This document shows, piece after piece, positions 38,532-45,387 of a stretch of DNA of 45,387 nucleotides (positions within the stretch are counted from its first letter, which is position 1; the number at the start of each line of letters is the position of its first letter). The notes under the pieces were generated by a model that saw only the letters and a list, made by a program, of their open reading frames with translations, was not told the origin of the DNA and made no database searches. Made by a program: the position numbers and the translations under genes. Source of the DNA: an uncultured Eubacteriales bacterium (GTDB taxonomy: Bacteria; Bacillota; Clostridia; Oscillospirales; CAG-272); NCBI GenBank assembly GCA_934486825.1, contig CAKSQF010000017.1, positions 1-45,387 of the forward strand, given 5' to 3'.

Positions 38532-39566
38532 ATGACAAATTCAATGACAAACGAATATCTGTATGAGAATCTGAGAACGGTCAGCAGTTTCAACGACAAG
38601 ACGAGGCTTTGCATATACGAGCCGACACACAGACTGTTTGTTGTGAAGGAAGCCGAGCGGTCGGCGATGTCCGGCTATGAGGCGATGCGGAAGCTTACAA
38701 GTCCGCATCTTGCAAGGATTGTGTGCATAAAAGACATCGGCGACCGCATTGATGTGGTGAGGGAATATATTCAGGGCGAGACGCTTGCCGACATGATCGC
38801 AAAAGGGAAGCGGATCATGCCCGAGACGGCGCTGAAGATTGCCGCCGATGTCTGTGACGGTCTTTCAGTTATGCACAGGGCGGGATATGTACACCGCGAC
38901 ATAACCGCGAACAATATAATCGTCTCGCAGGACGGGGTCGCAAAGATAATCGATTTCGGTATAATGAGGTGTTTTGCCCGAAACAAATGTGCAGACACCG
39001 TCATTCTCGGGACGCCCGGTTATGCCGCGCCCGAGCAGTTCGGCTTTTCGCAGAGTGACGCAAAGACAGATATATATGCGGTCGGTGTGCTGATAAACGT
39101 CATGCTGACCGGAGGATTTCCGAACGAGCGAAAGGTGTCGGGGTCTGTAGGCAAGATAATCGGAAAGTGCATCGAAATCGACTCGCGCTATCGTTATGCA
39201 AGCATAGACGAGCTTAAAGAGGCAATATGCGGTGCCAAGCCGATCGGTTTTATCCGGCTTGTCCCGGGACTGCGAAGCAAAAATCCGTTTGTGATTGCGG
39301 CGTCGGCGATCGGATATCTGTTTGCGGTAATTTTTACATATGCCGTTTTTCTTGATATAAAGTCGGGTGATATTCCGAGGGTGGTAATCGGCTGGCTGCT
39401 TATTCTGCCGACACCCTTCTTCTGCTTCAACAATTTTCTCGGAATATGGGACAGGCTCCCCTTTTCAAAGGGAGCACCGAAGAGAACCCAAAGAACAGTA
39501 TATACTCTTCTCGGTGTGATGTCAATATTCATCGGACTTATGGTTTTCGGAACGATAAAAAAATAA
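38532..39566 (+). CDS. membrane-anchored Ser/Thr protein kinase (Hanks type)
   Basis: 344 residues. Kinase domain: ATP-binding Lys39 (FVVKE), catalytic HRDITANN (121-128; the usual Lys two after Asp is Thr), DFG (141-143), activation-segment GTPGYAAPEQ. No glycine-rich loop is obvious in the short N-lobe. After the kinase domain come three membrane helices (about 260-285, 290-312, 322-340) and no PASTA repeats, so the kinase faces the cytosol and is tethered by its C-terminus. GGAGG at 38519-38523, 8 nt before the ATG at 38532, sets the start instead of the open frame from 38430. Divergent HTH gene and downstream small surface/zinc-ribbon genes suggest a signalling module. Confidence 0.9.
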   Translation: MTNSMTNEYLYENLRTVSSFNDKTRLCIYEPTHRLFVVKEAERSAMSGYEAMRKLTSPHLARIVCIKDIGDRIDVVREYIQGETLADMIAKGKRIMPETALKIAADVCDGLSVMHRAGYVHRDITANNIIVSQDGVAKIIDFGIMRCFARNKCADTVILGTPGYAAPEQFGFSQSDAKTDIYAVGVLINVMLTGGFPNERKVSGSVGKIIGKCIEIDSRYRYASIDELKEAICGAKPIGFIRLVPGLRSKNPFVIAASAIGYLFAVIFTYAVFLDIKSGDIPRVVIGWLLILPTPFFCFNNFLGIWDRLPFSKGAPKRTQRTVYTLLGVMSIFIGLMVFGTIKK

Positions 39567-39585
39567 TGCGGATAATCTGCCGGGT

Positions 39586-39609
39586 GCCCTGCGCAAGCAG
39601 GGCTTTTTT
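39586..39609 (+). terminator. intrinsic terminator of the kinase gene
   Basis: GCCCTGC (39586-39592) GCAA GCAGGGC (39597-39603) then T6. Confidence 0.9.
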
Positions 39610-39636
39610 CTTATTATACATCAAAAAAAGGCAGGA

Positions 39637-39657
39637 TGTTATGCCGACGGCATAACA
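39637..39657. promoter_or_regulatory. 21-bp palindrome upstream of the small membrane protein gene
   Basis: TGTTATGCC (39637-39645) GAC GGCATAACA (39649-39657), perfect 9-bp arms. It overlaps the -35 region of the next promoter, so an operator is likelier than a second terminator; no T-run follows. Confidence 0.55.
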
Positions 39658-39681
39658 AATCGTAAATATATGCTGTATAAT
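39652..39681 (+). promoter_or_regulatory. promoter of the 39721-41753 genes
   Basis: TATAAT (39676-39681) with a weak -35 ATAACA (39652-39657) at 18 nt spacing, lying in the right arm of the palindrome. Confidence 0.5.
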
Positions 39682-39720
39682 CATAGCAAAAGGACGTTTT
39701 ATTTACAGGAGGATCTTTTT

Positions 39721-40113
39721 ATGAAAACAGCAAAACTTGTCATTGGTATTATCAGTATTGTTCTTTTCGGGTTCATTGTTTTTCAGTCATGCGTTGCGGG
39801 ACTCGGCAATGTTATCTCGGACAACGGCGAAACAAGCGGCTCGGCGGGAGTTTTTCTTGCACTTTGCATGCTGATCGCGGGGATTGTCGGCATAGCGACC
39901 CGAAAGGGGACAGCCGGCGGGTTTGTATCGGGCGGTTTTTATGCCGTCGGCGGAATTGTCGGTATCGCAAATTACGGCTCTTACAGTGATCTCATGATCT
40001 GGTCGATAGTCTGTTTTGCATTTGCGATCGTCTTTATCGTCGGTTCGATAATGACAAAAAGACCTGCGGCAAAGACGCAGGATACCGAAAAAACCGAAGG
40101 ATCGGACAAATAA
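39721..40113 (+). CDS. small four-helix membrane protein, unknown function
   Basis: 130 residues with four predicted membrane helices (about 5-25, 41-60, 66-86, 91-112; LVIGIISIVLFGFIVFQSCV is the first) and a polar C-terminal tail rich in Lys/Thr/Glu. The QSC after helix 1 and the general layout recall small Clostridia membrane proteins found next to lipoproteins with DUF4352-like domains, but I cannot name it. AGGAGG at 39707-39712 sets the ATG at 39721. First of four closely spaced genes ending in a strong hairpin. Confidence 0.75.
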   Translation: MKTAKLVIGIISIVLFGFIVFQSCVAGLGNVISDNGETSGSAGVFLALCMLIAGIVGIATRKGTAGGFVSGGFYAVGGIVGIANYGSYSDLMIWSIVCFAFAIVFIVGSIMTKRPAAKTQDTEKTEGSDK

Positions 40114-40137
40114 ACAGGGAAGAGAGGACAAAATAAA

Positions 40138-41022
40138 ATGAAAAAAATATTTATTGCGGCAGTTGCCGCAATTCTTGCGCTGACGCTTGCGTCATGCGAC
40201 TTTACGAGCGAGCCGGGAGAGACAAAGAAAATCGAAGGAACCGCCGCTTCCGAAACGACACCCGACGGGGATACAGACACTTTTTCGATAGAAAAGCAGG
40301 TCTGCTTTGAAAAGGACGGAGTAAAGGTCACGGCAGTGTCGGCGGAAAACAACCTGATTCTGGGAAAGGGCATAAAACTGCTTGTCGAAAACGATTCGGA
40401 CAGGGATGTAACGGTGCAGACAAATGCCGTCATAGTAAACAACTTTATGGTAAGCTCGATATACAGCGCGGGCGTTGCCAAGGGCAAGAAGGACAATTCA
40501 ATACTTTACATTACTTCCGACTCGCTTGAGGCGGCAGGTATAAAGAAAATAGGTCAGATCGAAATATATTTTCACGTTTTCGACAGCGAAAGCTACGACG
40601 GTATATATGATTCCGAATGTGTAACCATAAAGACCTCGCTTTTCGACAGCATGGACACAAAGGCGGACGATTCGGGCAGCGAGCTTTACAACAAGGGCGG
40701 AATACGTGTAGTCGGAAAATATGTTGACGAAAACTCCTTCTGGGGTGCGTCGGTCGTTCTTTACATCGAAAACAATACCGATAAGAATATCAGGGTGTCA
40801 TGTGACGATCTCTCGGTCAACGGATATATGGCTACCTCCTTGTTCTATTCAATGGTGTACGGAGGCAAGCGTTCGTTTGATAATATAACTCTCTTGAAAA
40901 GCTTTATGGAAGAAAACGACATCAAGAACATTGAAACAATCGAACTGAAGCTGAAAATATATGAGGCGGACTCTCTGGATACGATCGATGAGACCGGTCC
41001 GCTGACCTTCACGGTGAAGTAA
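40138..41022 (+). CDS. lipoprotein with two beta-rich (DUF4352-like) domains
   Basis: 294 residues. Lipobox LTLASC (Cys20), linker rich in Thr/Glu, then two similar units near 50-165 and 180-294. Each has a short strand pair followed by KLLVENDSDRDVTVQTNAVIVNNFMVSSIYS or, in the second copy, VLYIENNTDKNIRVSCDDLSVNGYMATSLFYS, and ends in an IE-IELKL-IYEADS-type stretch. The pattern is that of Ig-like DUF4352/DUF5067 surface domains of unknown ligand. Part of the kinase-neighbour unit; possible sensor or surface partner. The next gene starts 1 nt after its stop. Confidence 0.8.
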   Translation: MKKIFIAAVAAILALTLASCDFTSEPGETKKIEGTAASETTPDGDTDTFSIEKQVCFEKDGVKVTAVSAENNLILGKGIKLLVENDSDRDVTVQTNAVIVNNFMVSSIYSAGVAKGKKDNSILYITSDSLEAAGIKKIGQIEIYFHVFDSESYDGIYDSECVTIKTSLFDSMDTKADDSGSELYNKGGIRVVGKYVDENSFWGASVVLYIENNTDKNIRVSCDDLSVNGYMATSLFYSMVYGGKRSFDNITLLKSFMEENDIKNIETIELKLKIYEADSLDTIDETGPLTFTVK

Positions 41023-41023
41023 T

Positions 41024-41329
41024 ATGATATGTAAAAGTTGCGGAACCGAATTTGAGGGAAATTTCTGCAAAAGATGCGGGATGCCGGCAAACGATGAACT
41101 GTACTTGCAGTATGAGGATGAGCATCCGACCCGCACCTCCTATATGATCGAGGATGTTGTGGTAAAAGCCGGGATATTTACCGACGCGCAGGACCGTATC
41201 AGAAAAAAGATACAGCCGATGCTTGATCTCGGCGCGAGGAAGGGCTGGAAGCTTCACACGTTTACGTCCACCGACTCGGCACGGGGAATAAATATCTGTC
41301 TCGTGTGGGAAATACAGGAGATGATATAA
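41024..41329 (+). CDS. zinc-ribbon protein with DUF4177-like C-terminus
   Basis: 101 residues. Zinc ribbon CKSC-x8-CKRC at 3-18, then a domain ending GWKLHTFTSTDSARGINICLVWEI that resembles DUF4177 (GWEL followed by strands). Cytosolic. The ATG follows the lipoprotein TAA by 1 nt, so translation is probably coupled. Shares its N-terminal MICKSCG with the next gene. Confidence 0.78.
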   Translation: MICKSCGTEFEGNFCKRCGMPANDELYLQYEDEHPTRTSYMIEDVVVKAGIFTDAQDRIRKKIQPMLDLGARKGWKLHTFTSTDSARGINICLVWEIQEMI

Positions 41330-41330
41330 A

Positions 41331-41753
41331 TTGCCGACGATGATATGCAAGTCGTGCGGGGCAATGATACATTACGGCGAAAACGACAGATACGCCGTCT
41401 GCGAATACTGCGATACCGAGGTAAAGATTCAGAGAGACGGGACAGGGGATGCGGCGAGGGTTCGGAAACCTATAAAAAGGGTGACAAATGCGCTTATATG
41501 CAGTGTGCCCTCCTGCGGAGCGACCGTCTTTCAGCGGAAAACCTTCAATGTGTACACGCATTTTGCCGAGCTTGTCGATACGAAGACGGGAAAGTTAGAG
41601 CATCACATCGATTATTCTCTTGTGAGGACAAGAGGTGCGTTTCTGGGAACAAATATTGTTTTTACCATGGTGAACGGCGAAAAGATTACGGTAAAGCTGA
41701 TGTTTGGCAGTAATTTCGACAGAGTGCAGGAAGCCCTCAGAGGGCTGGTATGA
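41331..41753 (+). CDS. zinc-ribbon protein with a PH-like C-terminal domain
   Basis: 140 residues. N-terminal ribbon C6-C9 / C24-C27, an additional C57-x4-C62 pair, then a beta-rich domain (LVRTRGAFLGTNIVFTMVNGEKITVKLMFG) of unknown type. The predicted start is TTG at 41331, 10 nt after GGAG; an ATG at 41340 in the same frame is possible but has no ribosome site. Last gene of the unit, followed by a 15-bp terminator. Confidence 0.72.
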   Translation: MPTMICKSCGAMIHYGENDRYAVCEYCDTEVKIQRDGTGDAARVRKPIKRVTNALICSVPSCGATVFQRKTFNVYTHFAELVDTKTGKLEHHIDYSLVRTRGAFLGTNIVFTMVNGEKITVKLMFGSNFDRVQEALRGLV

Positions 41754-41786
41754 AAATATCCGCGGGAAGAATTCCCGCGGATATTT
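41754..41786 (+). terminator. strong intrinsic terminator of the zinc-ribbon unit
   Basis: Perfect 15-bp stem AAATATCCGCGGGAA (41754-41768) / TTCCCGCGGATATTT (41772-41786), 3-nt loop, directly after the stop codon. Confidence 0.85.
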
Positions 41787-41802
41787 ACTTTCGGTAAAAC
41801 AG

Positions 41803-41831
41803 TTGACAATATCGCCGTTTTGTGTTATAAT
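41803..41831 (+). promoter_or_regulatory. promoter of the MATE gene
   Basis: TTGACA (41803-41808), 17-nt spacer, TATAAT (41826-41831), fully consensus and similar in flanks to the promoter at 38009-38037. Confidence 0.85.
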
Positions 41832-41862
41832 GACACCCGTCTGATTTGAAACGGAGGGGCGT

Positions 41863-43197
41863 ATGAGTATAAAATTATCGGATCACTTTTCATATCCTAA
41901 GCTTTTGAAATTCACAGCCTCATCGGTTGTAATGATGATATTTTCATCGGTCTATGGGGTGGTAGACGGATTTTTTGTGTCAAATTTTGCAGGCAAAACG
42001 CCGTTTGCGGCGGTAAACCTCATAATGCCGGTTCTGATGATACTCGGTACTATCGGTTTTATGTTCGGCACAGGCGGAACGGCTGTCGTCTCCAAGACCT
42101 ACGGAGAGGGAAAAAGCGACAAGGCAAACAGATATTTTTCGCTGTTTGTATACACTGCGTTTGCGACAGGCATACTGCTTGCGGTTCTGGGTATCGCTTT
42201 TATAAGACCGATCGCAATGATGCTGAAGGCAGAAGGACTGCTGCTTGAAAACTGCGTTTTATACGCGCGTATAATCCTTGCGGCACTGCCGTTTTTTGTT
42301 CTCCAGGTCATGTTCCAGAGCTTTTTCGTTGCGGCTGAAAAGCCTCATCTCGGACTTGCCGTGACGGTCGCATCCGGACTTTCCAACATGATTCTCGACG
42401 CACTGCTCTGCACACTGCTTCCGCAGGAGTACAGGCTGGCGGGTGCCGCCGTTGCCACGGCGGTCGCGCAGGCAGTCGGCGGAATTGTTCCGCTTGTCTA
42501 TTTTATGAGAAAAAACAGCAGTATATTGCGCCTGTGCCGGACATCCTTTGACGGCAGAGCGATTCTCAAAGCCTGCACAAACGGCTCGTCCGAATTCATG
42601 AGCAATATTTCGATGAGTCTTGTCGGGATACTGTACAATCTTCAGCTCATAAAATATGCGGGCGAGGACGGTATTTCGGCATACGGCGTCATGATGTACG
42701 TCAGTATGATCTTTTCGGCGATCTTTGTCGGATTTTCAATAGGAGTTGCCCCGGTCATCGGGTATCACTACGGAGCGCAGAATCACGGCGAGCTGAAAAG
42801 TCTGCTCAGAAAAAGCCTGTTTCTGATAACCGTATCCGGCGTTGCCATGGTGGTATCGGCGGAACTGCTTGCCGCGCCGCTTTCGAAGATTTTCGTGGGA
42901 TATGATGCCGCACTCTACGAAATGACCGTGTCGGGATTTGCGATTTTCGCGCTTTCCTTCGGCTTTATGGGCTTCGGTATCTTCACATCCGCATTCTTTA
43001 CCGCGCTCAGCGACGGTCTTACCTCGGCGCTGATATCCTTTATCCGAACCCTTGTTTTCCAGTCTGCCGCAATAATTATCCTGCCGATGATATGGGAGCT
43101 TGACGGAGTATGGATATCGGTGGTCGTTGCCGAATTTATGTCTGTACTGCTCGGAATAACATTTCTGGCTGTCAAACGAAAAAAATATAATTACTGA
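41863..43197 (+). CDS. MATE-family efflux transporter
   Basis: 444 residues, 12 predicted membrane helices in two homologous halves. Typical MATE features: VVDGFFVSNFAGKTPFAAVNLIMP in helix 1-2, GTGGTAVVSKTYGEGK, LQVMFQSFFVAAEKPHLGL, and in the second half GVAPVIGYHYGAQNHGELKSLLRK and a TALSDGLTSALISFIRT stretch. Likely Na+- or H+-driven multidrug export; substrate unknown. GGAGG precedes the ATG; strong own promoter and terminator, so it is a single-gene unit. Confidence 0.93.
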   Translation: MSIKLSDHFSYPKLLKFTASSVVMMIFSSVYGVVDGFFVSNFAGKTPFAAVNLIMPVLMILGTIGFMFGTGGTAVVSKTYGEGKSDKANRYFSLFVYTAFATGILLAVLGIAFIRPIAMMLKAEGLLLENCVLYARIILAALPFFVLQVMFQSFFVAAEKPHLGLAVTVASGLSNMILDALLCTLLPQEYRLAGAAVATAVAQAVGGIVPLVYFMRKNSSILRLCRTSFDGRAILKACTNGSSEFMSNISMSLVGILYNLQLIKYAGEDGISAYGVMMYVSMIFSAIFVGFSIGVAPVIGYHYGAQNHGELKSLLRKSLFLITVSGVAMVVSAELLAAPLSKIFVGYDAALYEMTVSGFAIFALSFGFMGFGIFTSAFFTALSDGLTSALISFIRTLVFQSAAIIILPMIWELDGVWISVVVAEFMSVLLGITFLAVKRKKYNY

Positions 43198-43203
43198 TAT
43201 GAA

Positions 43204-43237
43204 AAAATTCCCCTGTCTTTTGACAGGGGAATTTTTG
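43204..43237. terminator. bidirectional intrinsic terminator between MATE and trpS
   Basis: 14-bp perfect stem AAAATTCCCCTGTC (43204-43217) / GACAGGGGAATTTT (43222-43235), loop TTTT, with T-runs on both strands. A further TTTCCGAC/GTCGGAAA repeat at 43265-43292 lies nearer trpS. Confidence 0.9.
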
Positions 43238-43325
43238 TCGGACGTCACCGACGATATCGGTTCCTTTCCGACCGACAAACGTCTGTCGGAAAAGTTTGTA
43301 TCCTGTGGTATCGCGCAAGAGGCTG

Positions 43326-44426
43326 TTACAGCTTTGTTCCCTTAAGAAGCTTTTCCCACTCTTTTACGATCGAACGGTCGGCAAAATAGTCGATTTTCAT
43401 CGCTTTGCGGACGCGGGCAAGGGTTTCGTTTGTCTTTTCGACAGCTGCCGAGGTGCCTTGCAGTATTATGTCGTATACCGCGCCTATGTCCTTCTCCCAT
43501 TTTTCGCGTTCGGCTCTGATAGGAGCAAGTGTTTCCTCAAGAACATTCAGAAGGAATTTCTTGCAGGTTCCGTCGCCGAGACCGCCTTTTCTGTAATGCG
43601 CCTTCATTTCGTCGAGATTTGCGTATTCGGGCAGATACTCGGCAAAATGATCGTCGGAGCAGAAAGCATCGAGATAGGTGAAGACGACGTTTCCCTCGGT
43701 GTGACCCGGGTCGCTTATCTGTAAATGAAGCGGGTCGGTGTACATTTTTCCGTTGATCTGCTTTTTCACGACAGACGCGGGATCGGAGAGATAAATGCAG
43801 TTGCCGAGCGATTTGCTCATTTTTGCCTTGCCGTCAACTCCGGGAAGCCGACGCTGAGTTTCGTTTTCGGGTATCATCGCCTTCGGCATGACAAGGGTAT
43901 CGCCGTATATCCTGTTGAACTTTTCGACTATCTCACGTGTCTGTTCAAGCATCGGGAGCTGATCCTCGCCGACCGGCACGACTGTTGCATTGAATGCGGT
44001 AATATCGGCTGCCTGCGAGACCGGATAGGTAAAGAAGCCGGCAGGCAGACCCTCGTCTGCAAATCCGCGCATCTGTATCTCCGCTTTGACGGTGGGATTT
44101 CTCGACAGCCTTGCCGTGGTAACGAGGTTTAGATAGTAGAAGGTCAGCGCATGAAGCGCGGGAAGTGCGGACTGCACGCAGATCGTCGATTTTGCGGGAT
44201 CGATTCCGGCAGAAAGATAATCAAGAACGACATTTATGATGTTTTCTCTTATTTTCCCCGGATTGTCGGCATTGTCGGTCAGCGCCTGATCGTCGGCTAT
44301 AAGAATGTTGATTTCATCGAACTTGCCGGAATTCTGAAGTTCTACTCTTCTTTTGAGCGATCCGACATAATGACCGAGGTGCAGACGCCCGGTCGGACGG
44401 TCTCCGGTGAGAATTATATTTTTCAT
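43326..44426 (-). CDS. trpS: tryptophanyl-tRNA synthetase
   Basis: 366 residues. Class I signature HLGH in GDRPTGRLHLGHYVGSL (16-19) and KMSKSLGNCIYLSDP, plus GEDQLPMLEQTREI typical of TrpRS. Charges tRNA-Trp. The frame is open to 44558, but AAGGAG precedes the ATG at 44426 and the normal N-terminus MKNIILTGDRPTGRLHLGH starts there. Promoter at 44467-44495 gives a leader of only about 34 nt, too short for a T-box, so it is not controlled that way. Slightly longer than the usual 330, with an insertion in the C-terminal half. Confidence 0.96.
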   Translation of the reverse strand: MKNIILTGDRPTGRLHLGHYVGSLKRRVELQNSGKFDEINILIADDQALTDNADNPGKIRENIINVVLDYLSAGIDPAKSTICVQSALPALHALTFYYLNLVTTARLSRNPTVKAEIQMRGFADEGLPAGFFTYPVSQAADITAFNATVVPVGEDQLPMLEQTREIVEKFNRIYGDTLVMPKAMIPENETQRRLPGVDGKAKMSKSLGNCIYLSDPASVVKKQINGKMYTDPLHLQISDPGHTEGNVVFTYLDAFCSDDHFAEYLPEYANLDEMKAHYRKGGLGDGTCKKFLLNVLEETLAPIRAEREKWEKDIGAVYDIILQGTSAAVEKTNETLARVRKAMKIDYFADRSIVKEWEKLLKGTKL

Positions 44427-44466
44427 TGGAATCTCCTTTGCAGATAACGGTTTGTTAGGATAACCG

Positions 44467-44495
44467 ATTATACCACATTTTTTTCGATTTTTCAA
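44467..44495 (-). promoter_or_regulatory. promoter of trpS
   Basis: Minus strand: TTGAAA (44495-44490), 17-nt spacer, TATAAT (44472-44467). Confidence 0.75.
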
Positions 44496-44537
44496 TCGTT
44501 TTTCAAAAAGATAGCGAAATACCGGCTTTTTTTCGGA

Positions 44538-44575
44538 AAAAAGAGAGGCAGAAAACACTTCTTGCCTCTCTTTTT
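44538..44575 (-). terminator. terminator of the repeat surface protein gene
   Basis: 13-bp stem AAAAAGAGAGGCA (44538-44550) / TGCCTCTCTTTTT (44563-44575); on the minus strand a T-run follows, just past the stop codon at 44596-44598. Confidence 0.85.
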
Positions 44576-44595
44576 GCGATGTCCGCAGATATTTG

Positions 44596-45387
44596 TTATG
44601 ATCTTTTTCTGCGTTTTACAGTCGCTGTCATGCAGATCATTGCGACTGTGAGCAGTACGAAAAACAGTATAATTATGCCTTCAGCGCCCGTTTTCGGAAC
44701 GACCGGAATCACTGTATCGGCTTTTGATATCCTGTTTTCGCCGTCGCTGTCCGAATAATATCGGTCGCAGTCTTCGCAGTGCCAGTATTCGGTGTTGCCG
44801 TCGGTATCGTCGGTTGCGGGCTTTGCGGAAACGTGCGCAAGATCACTGTGACGGTCTGGGTTAATCTCGCCGTACCGCTCACCGCAGATCTCGCATACCG
44901 CTTTGTTTTTGCAGTCGGCAATGCCGCCGACGTGGTCGGTGAGCTTTGCTTTGCACAGATCGCACTTGTGGTCGTGATCGCCGTCCGCACAGCTTTCGGC
45001 CCGGATGCTCACATTGCATCCTTCAACCGCACATCCGAGGGTATGATTGCCGTTGCCGTCGGAAACCCAATCGCCGGGCGTGTGTTCGTGCTTGGCGGGT
45101 GTGATTACATATCCGCATTCGCAGATAACCGGAGTCGTGCAGTCGCCGTCATCGATGCCGTCGTGCGCGGTCTTGGAAGTTGCAAAGTCACAATTCCCGT
45201 TTGTACATTCGTGCCAATGCCCGTCTTTGTCGTAATGCCACTCTTCACCGAGAGTGTGTTCCTGCTTTGCGGGTGTAATTACATATCCGCATTCGCAGAT
45301 AACGGGTGTGGTGCAGTCGCCGTCATCGATGCCGTCGTGCGCGGTCTTGGAAGTTGCAAAGTCACAATTCCCGTTTGTACATTCGTG
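44596..45387 (-). CDS. Cys-rich repeat surface protein with VPKTG sorting-like end (5' end outside the window)
   Basis: 264 residues remain; the frame runs off the right edge with no stop, so the protein is longer. It contains at least two copies of a 58-residue unit (period 174 nt) with CTTPVICECGYVITPAK, HWHECTNGNCDF and TAHDGIDDGD, followed by diverged Cys-pair modules (CDLCKAKLTDH, CEICGERYG, WHCEDCDRYY) that look like zinc-ribbon-type folds. The C-terminus is VIPVVPKTGAEG, a hydrophobic helix IIILFFVLLTVAMICMTATV and KRRKRS: a sortase-type anchor with VPKTG in place of LPxTG. Probably a large wall-anchored or membrane-anchored surface protein. Confidence 0.85.
   Translation of the reverse strand, partial: HECTNGNCDFATSKTAHDGIDDGDCTTPVICECGYVITPAKQEHTLGEEWHYDKDGHWHECTNGNCDFATSKTAHDGIDDGDCTTPVICECGYVITPAKHEHTPGDWVSDGNGNHTLGCAVEGCNVSIRAESCADGDHDHKCDLCKAKLTDHVGGIADCKNKAVCEICGERYGEINPDRHSDLAHVSAKPATDDTDGNTEYWHCEDCDRYYSDSDGENRISKADTVIPVVPKTGAEGIIILFFVLLTVAMICMTATVKRRKRS
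45097..45387 (-). repeat. 174-nt tandem repeat inside the surface protein gene
   Basis: The 117 nt at 45097-45213 recur at 45271-45387 with four differences by eye, period 174 nt (58 codons). The array continues past the window edge. Near-identity at the DNA level implies recent duplication or gene conversion. Confidence 0.85.

Noticed and set aside
44427..44460. T-box leader before trpS
   Set aside because: The promoter at 44467-44495 leaves only about 34 nt of leader, far too short for a T-box, and no specifier or terminator/antiterminator is present.
45097..45387. Possible CRISPR-like direct repeats
   Set aside because: Period of 174 nt keeps an open reading frame with 58-residue units; no short repeats with unique spacers.

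Overview
The window looks like chromosome of a Gram-positive anaerobe of the class Clostridia, probably a gut Oscillospirales- or Christensenellales-like lineage; that placement is an inference. Supporting signs are a GGGtGRT protein beside its NifU-like partner, purine-rich GGAGG ribosome binding sites, TTGACA-N17-TATAAT promoters, many lipobox-type lipoproteins, a sortase-like surface protein, MATE and MMPL exporters, and a cysteine-type sulfatase. Nothing looks like phage, plasmid, IS element, CRISPR, rRNA or tRNA.

Layout. 1-8.3 kb: end of a sensor kinase, a nicotinamidase-like hydrolase, a divergent TetR / MMPL exporter pair with visible operators, two gene remnants (RsiV-type and thioredoxin-type), then a secreted two-repeat acidic protein followed by a response regulator and sensor kinase. 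8.4-11.5 kb: a DUF4358-like lipoprotein, an MBOAT O-acyltransferase and a DHHW (AlgX-like) protein, which together resemble a surface-polysaccharide acetylation unit. 11.5-12.3 kb: a decayed TetR gene behind a possible small RNA or attenuated leader. 12.3-15.7 kb (minus strand): clpB behind a ribbon-helix-helix protein with its own consensus promoter. 15.8-24.1 kb: an aconitase-like hydratase, two tandem sialidase-fold paralogues (one lipoprotein, one cytosolic), a trigger-factor-like lipoprotein on the minus strand, and a short GH2 glycosidase. 24.1-25.8 kb: a small membrane protein and a ComEC-type secreted metallo-beta-lactamase-fold protein. 25.7-29.3 kb: LysR regulator divergent from a cytosolic sulfatase and a split CHR transporter. 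29.4-35.8 kb: an F1Fo ATP synthase operon. 35.9-37.7 kb: Fe-S scaffold-like protein and GGGtGRT protein. 37.75-38.0 kb: a long rod-shaped non-coding RNA with its own promoter and terminator, best guess 6S RNA. 38.0-41.8 kb: an HTH regulator / Ser-Thr kinase divergent pair followed by small membrane, lipoprotein and zinc-ribbon genes. 41.9-45.4 kb: MATE exporter, trpS, and the C-terminal part of a repeat surface protein ending in VPKTG.

The most unusual content is in the ATP synthase. There is no separate delta gene. The alpha subunit carries about 100 extra N-terminal residues, and these match the C-terminal (b-binding) half of delta/OSCP, so this is a delta-CTD/alpha fusion. The c subunit has a signal-peptide-like extension and AxAxAxG in place of the GxGxGxG helix-1 motif, and subunit a has lost the conserved Asn and Glu that follow the essential Arg. 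The genes lie directly behind the sulfatase/CHR genes with no intervening promoter or terminator.

A metabolic theme links 15.8-29.3 kb: sialidase-fold proteins, GH2 and sulfatase could handle (sulfated) glycan fragments, and the CHR pair, a family linked to chromate/sulfate exchange, could remove the sulfate released in the cytosol. All functions are inferred from sequence by eye; no database search was run.
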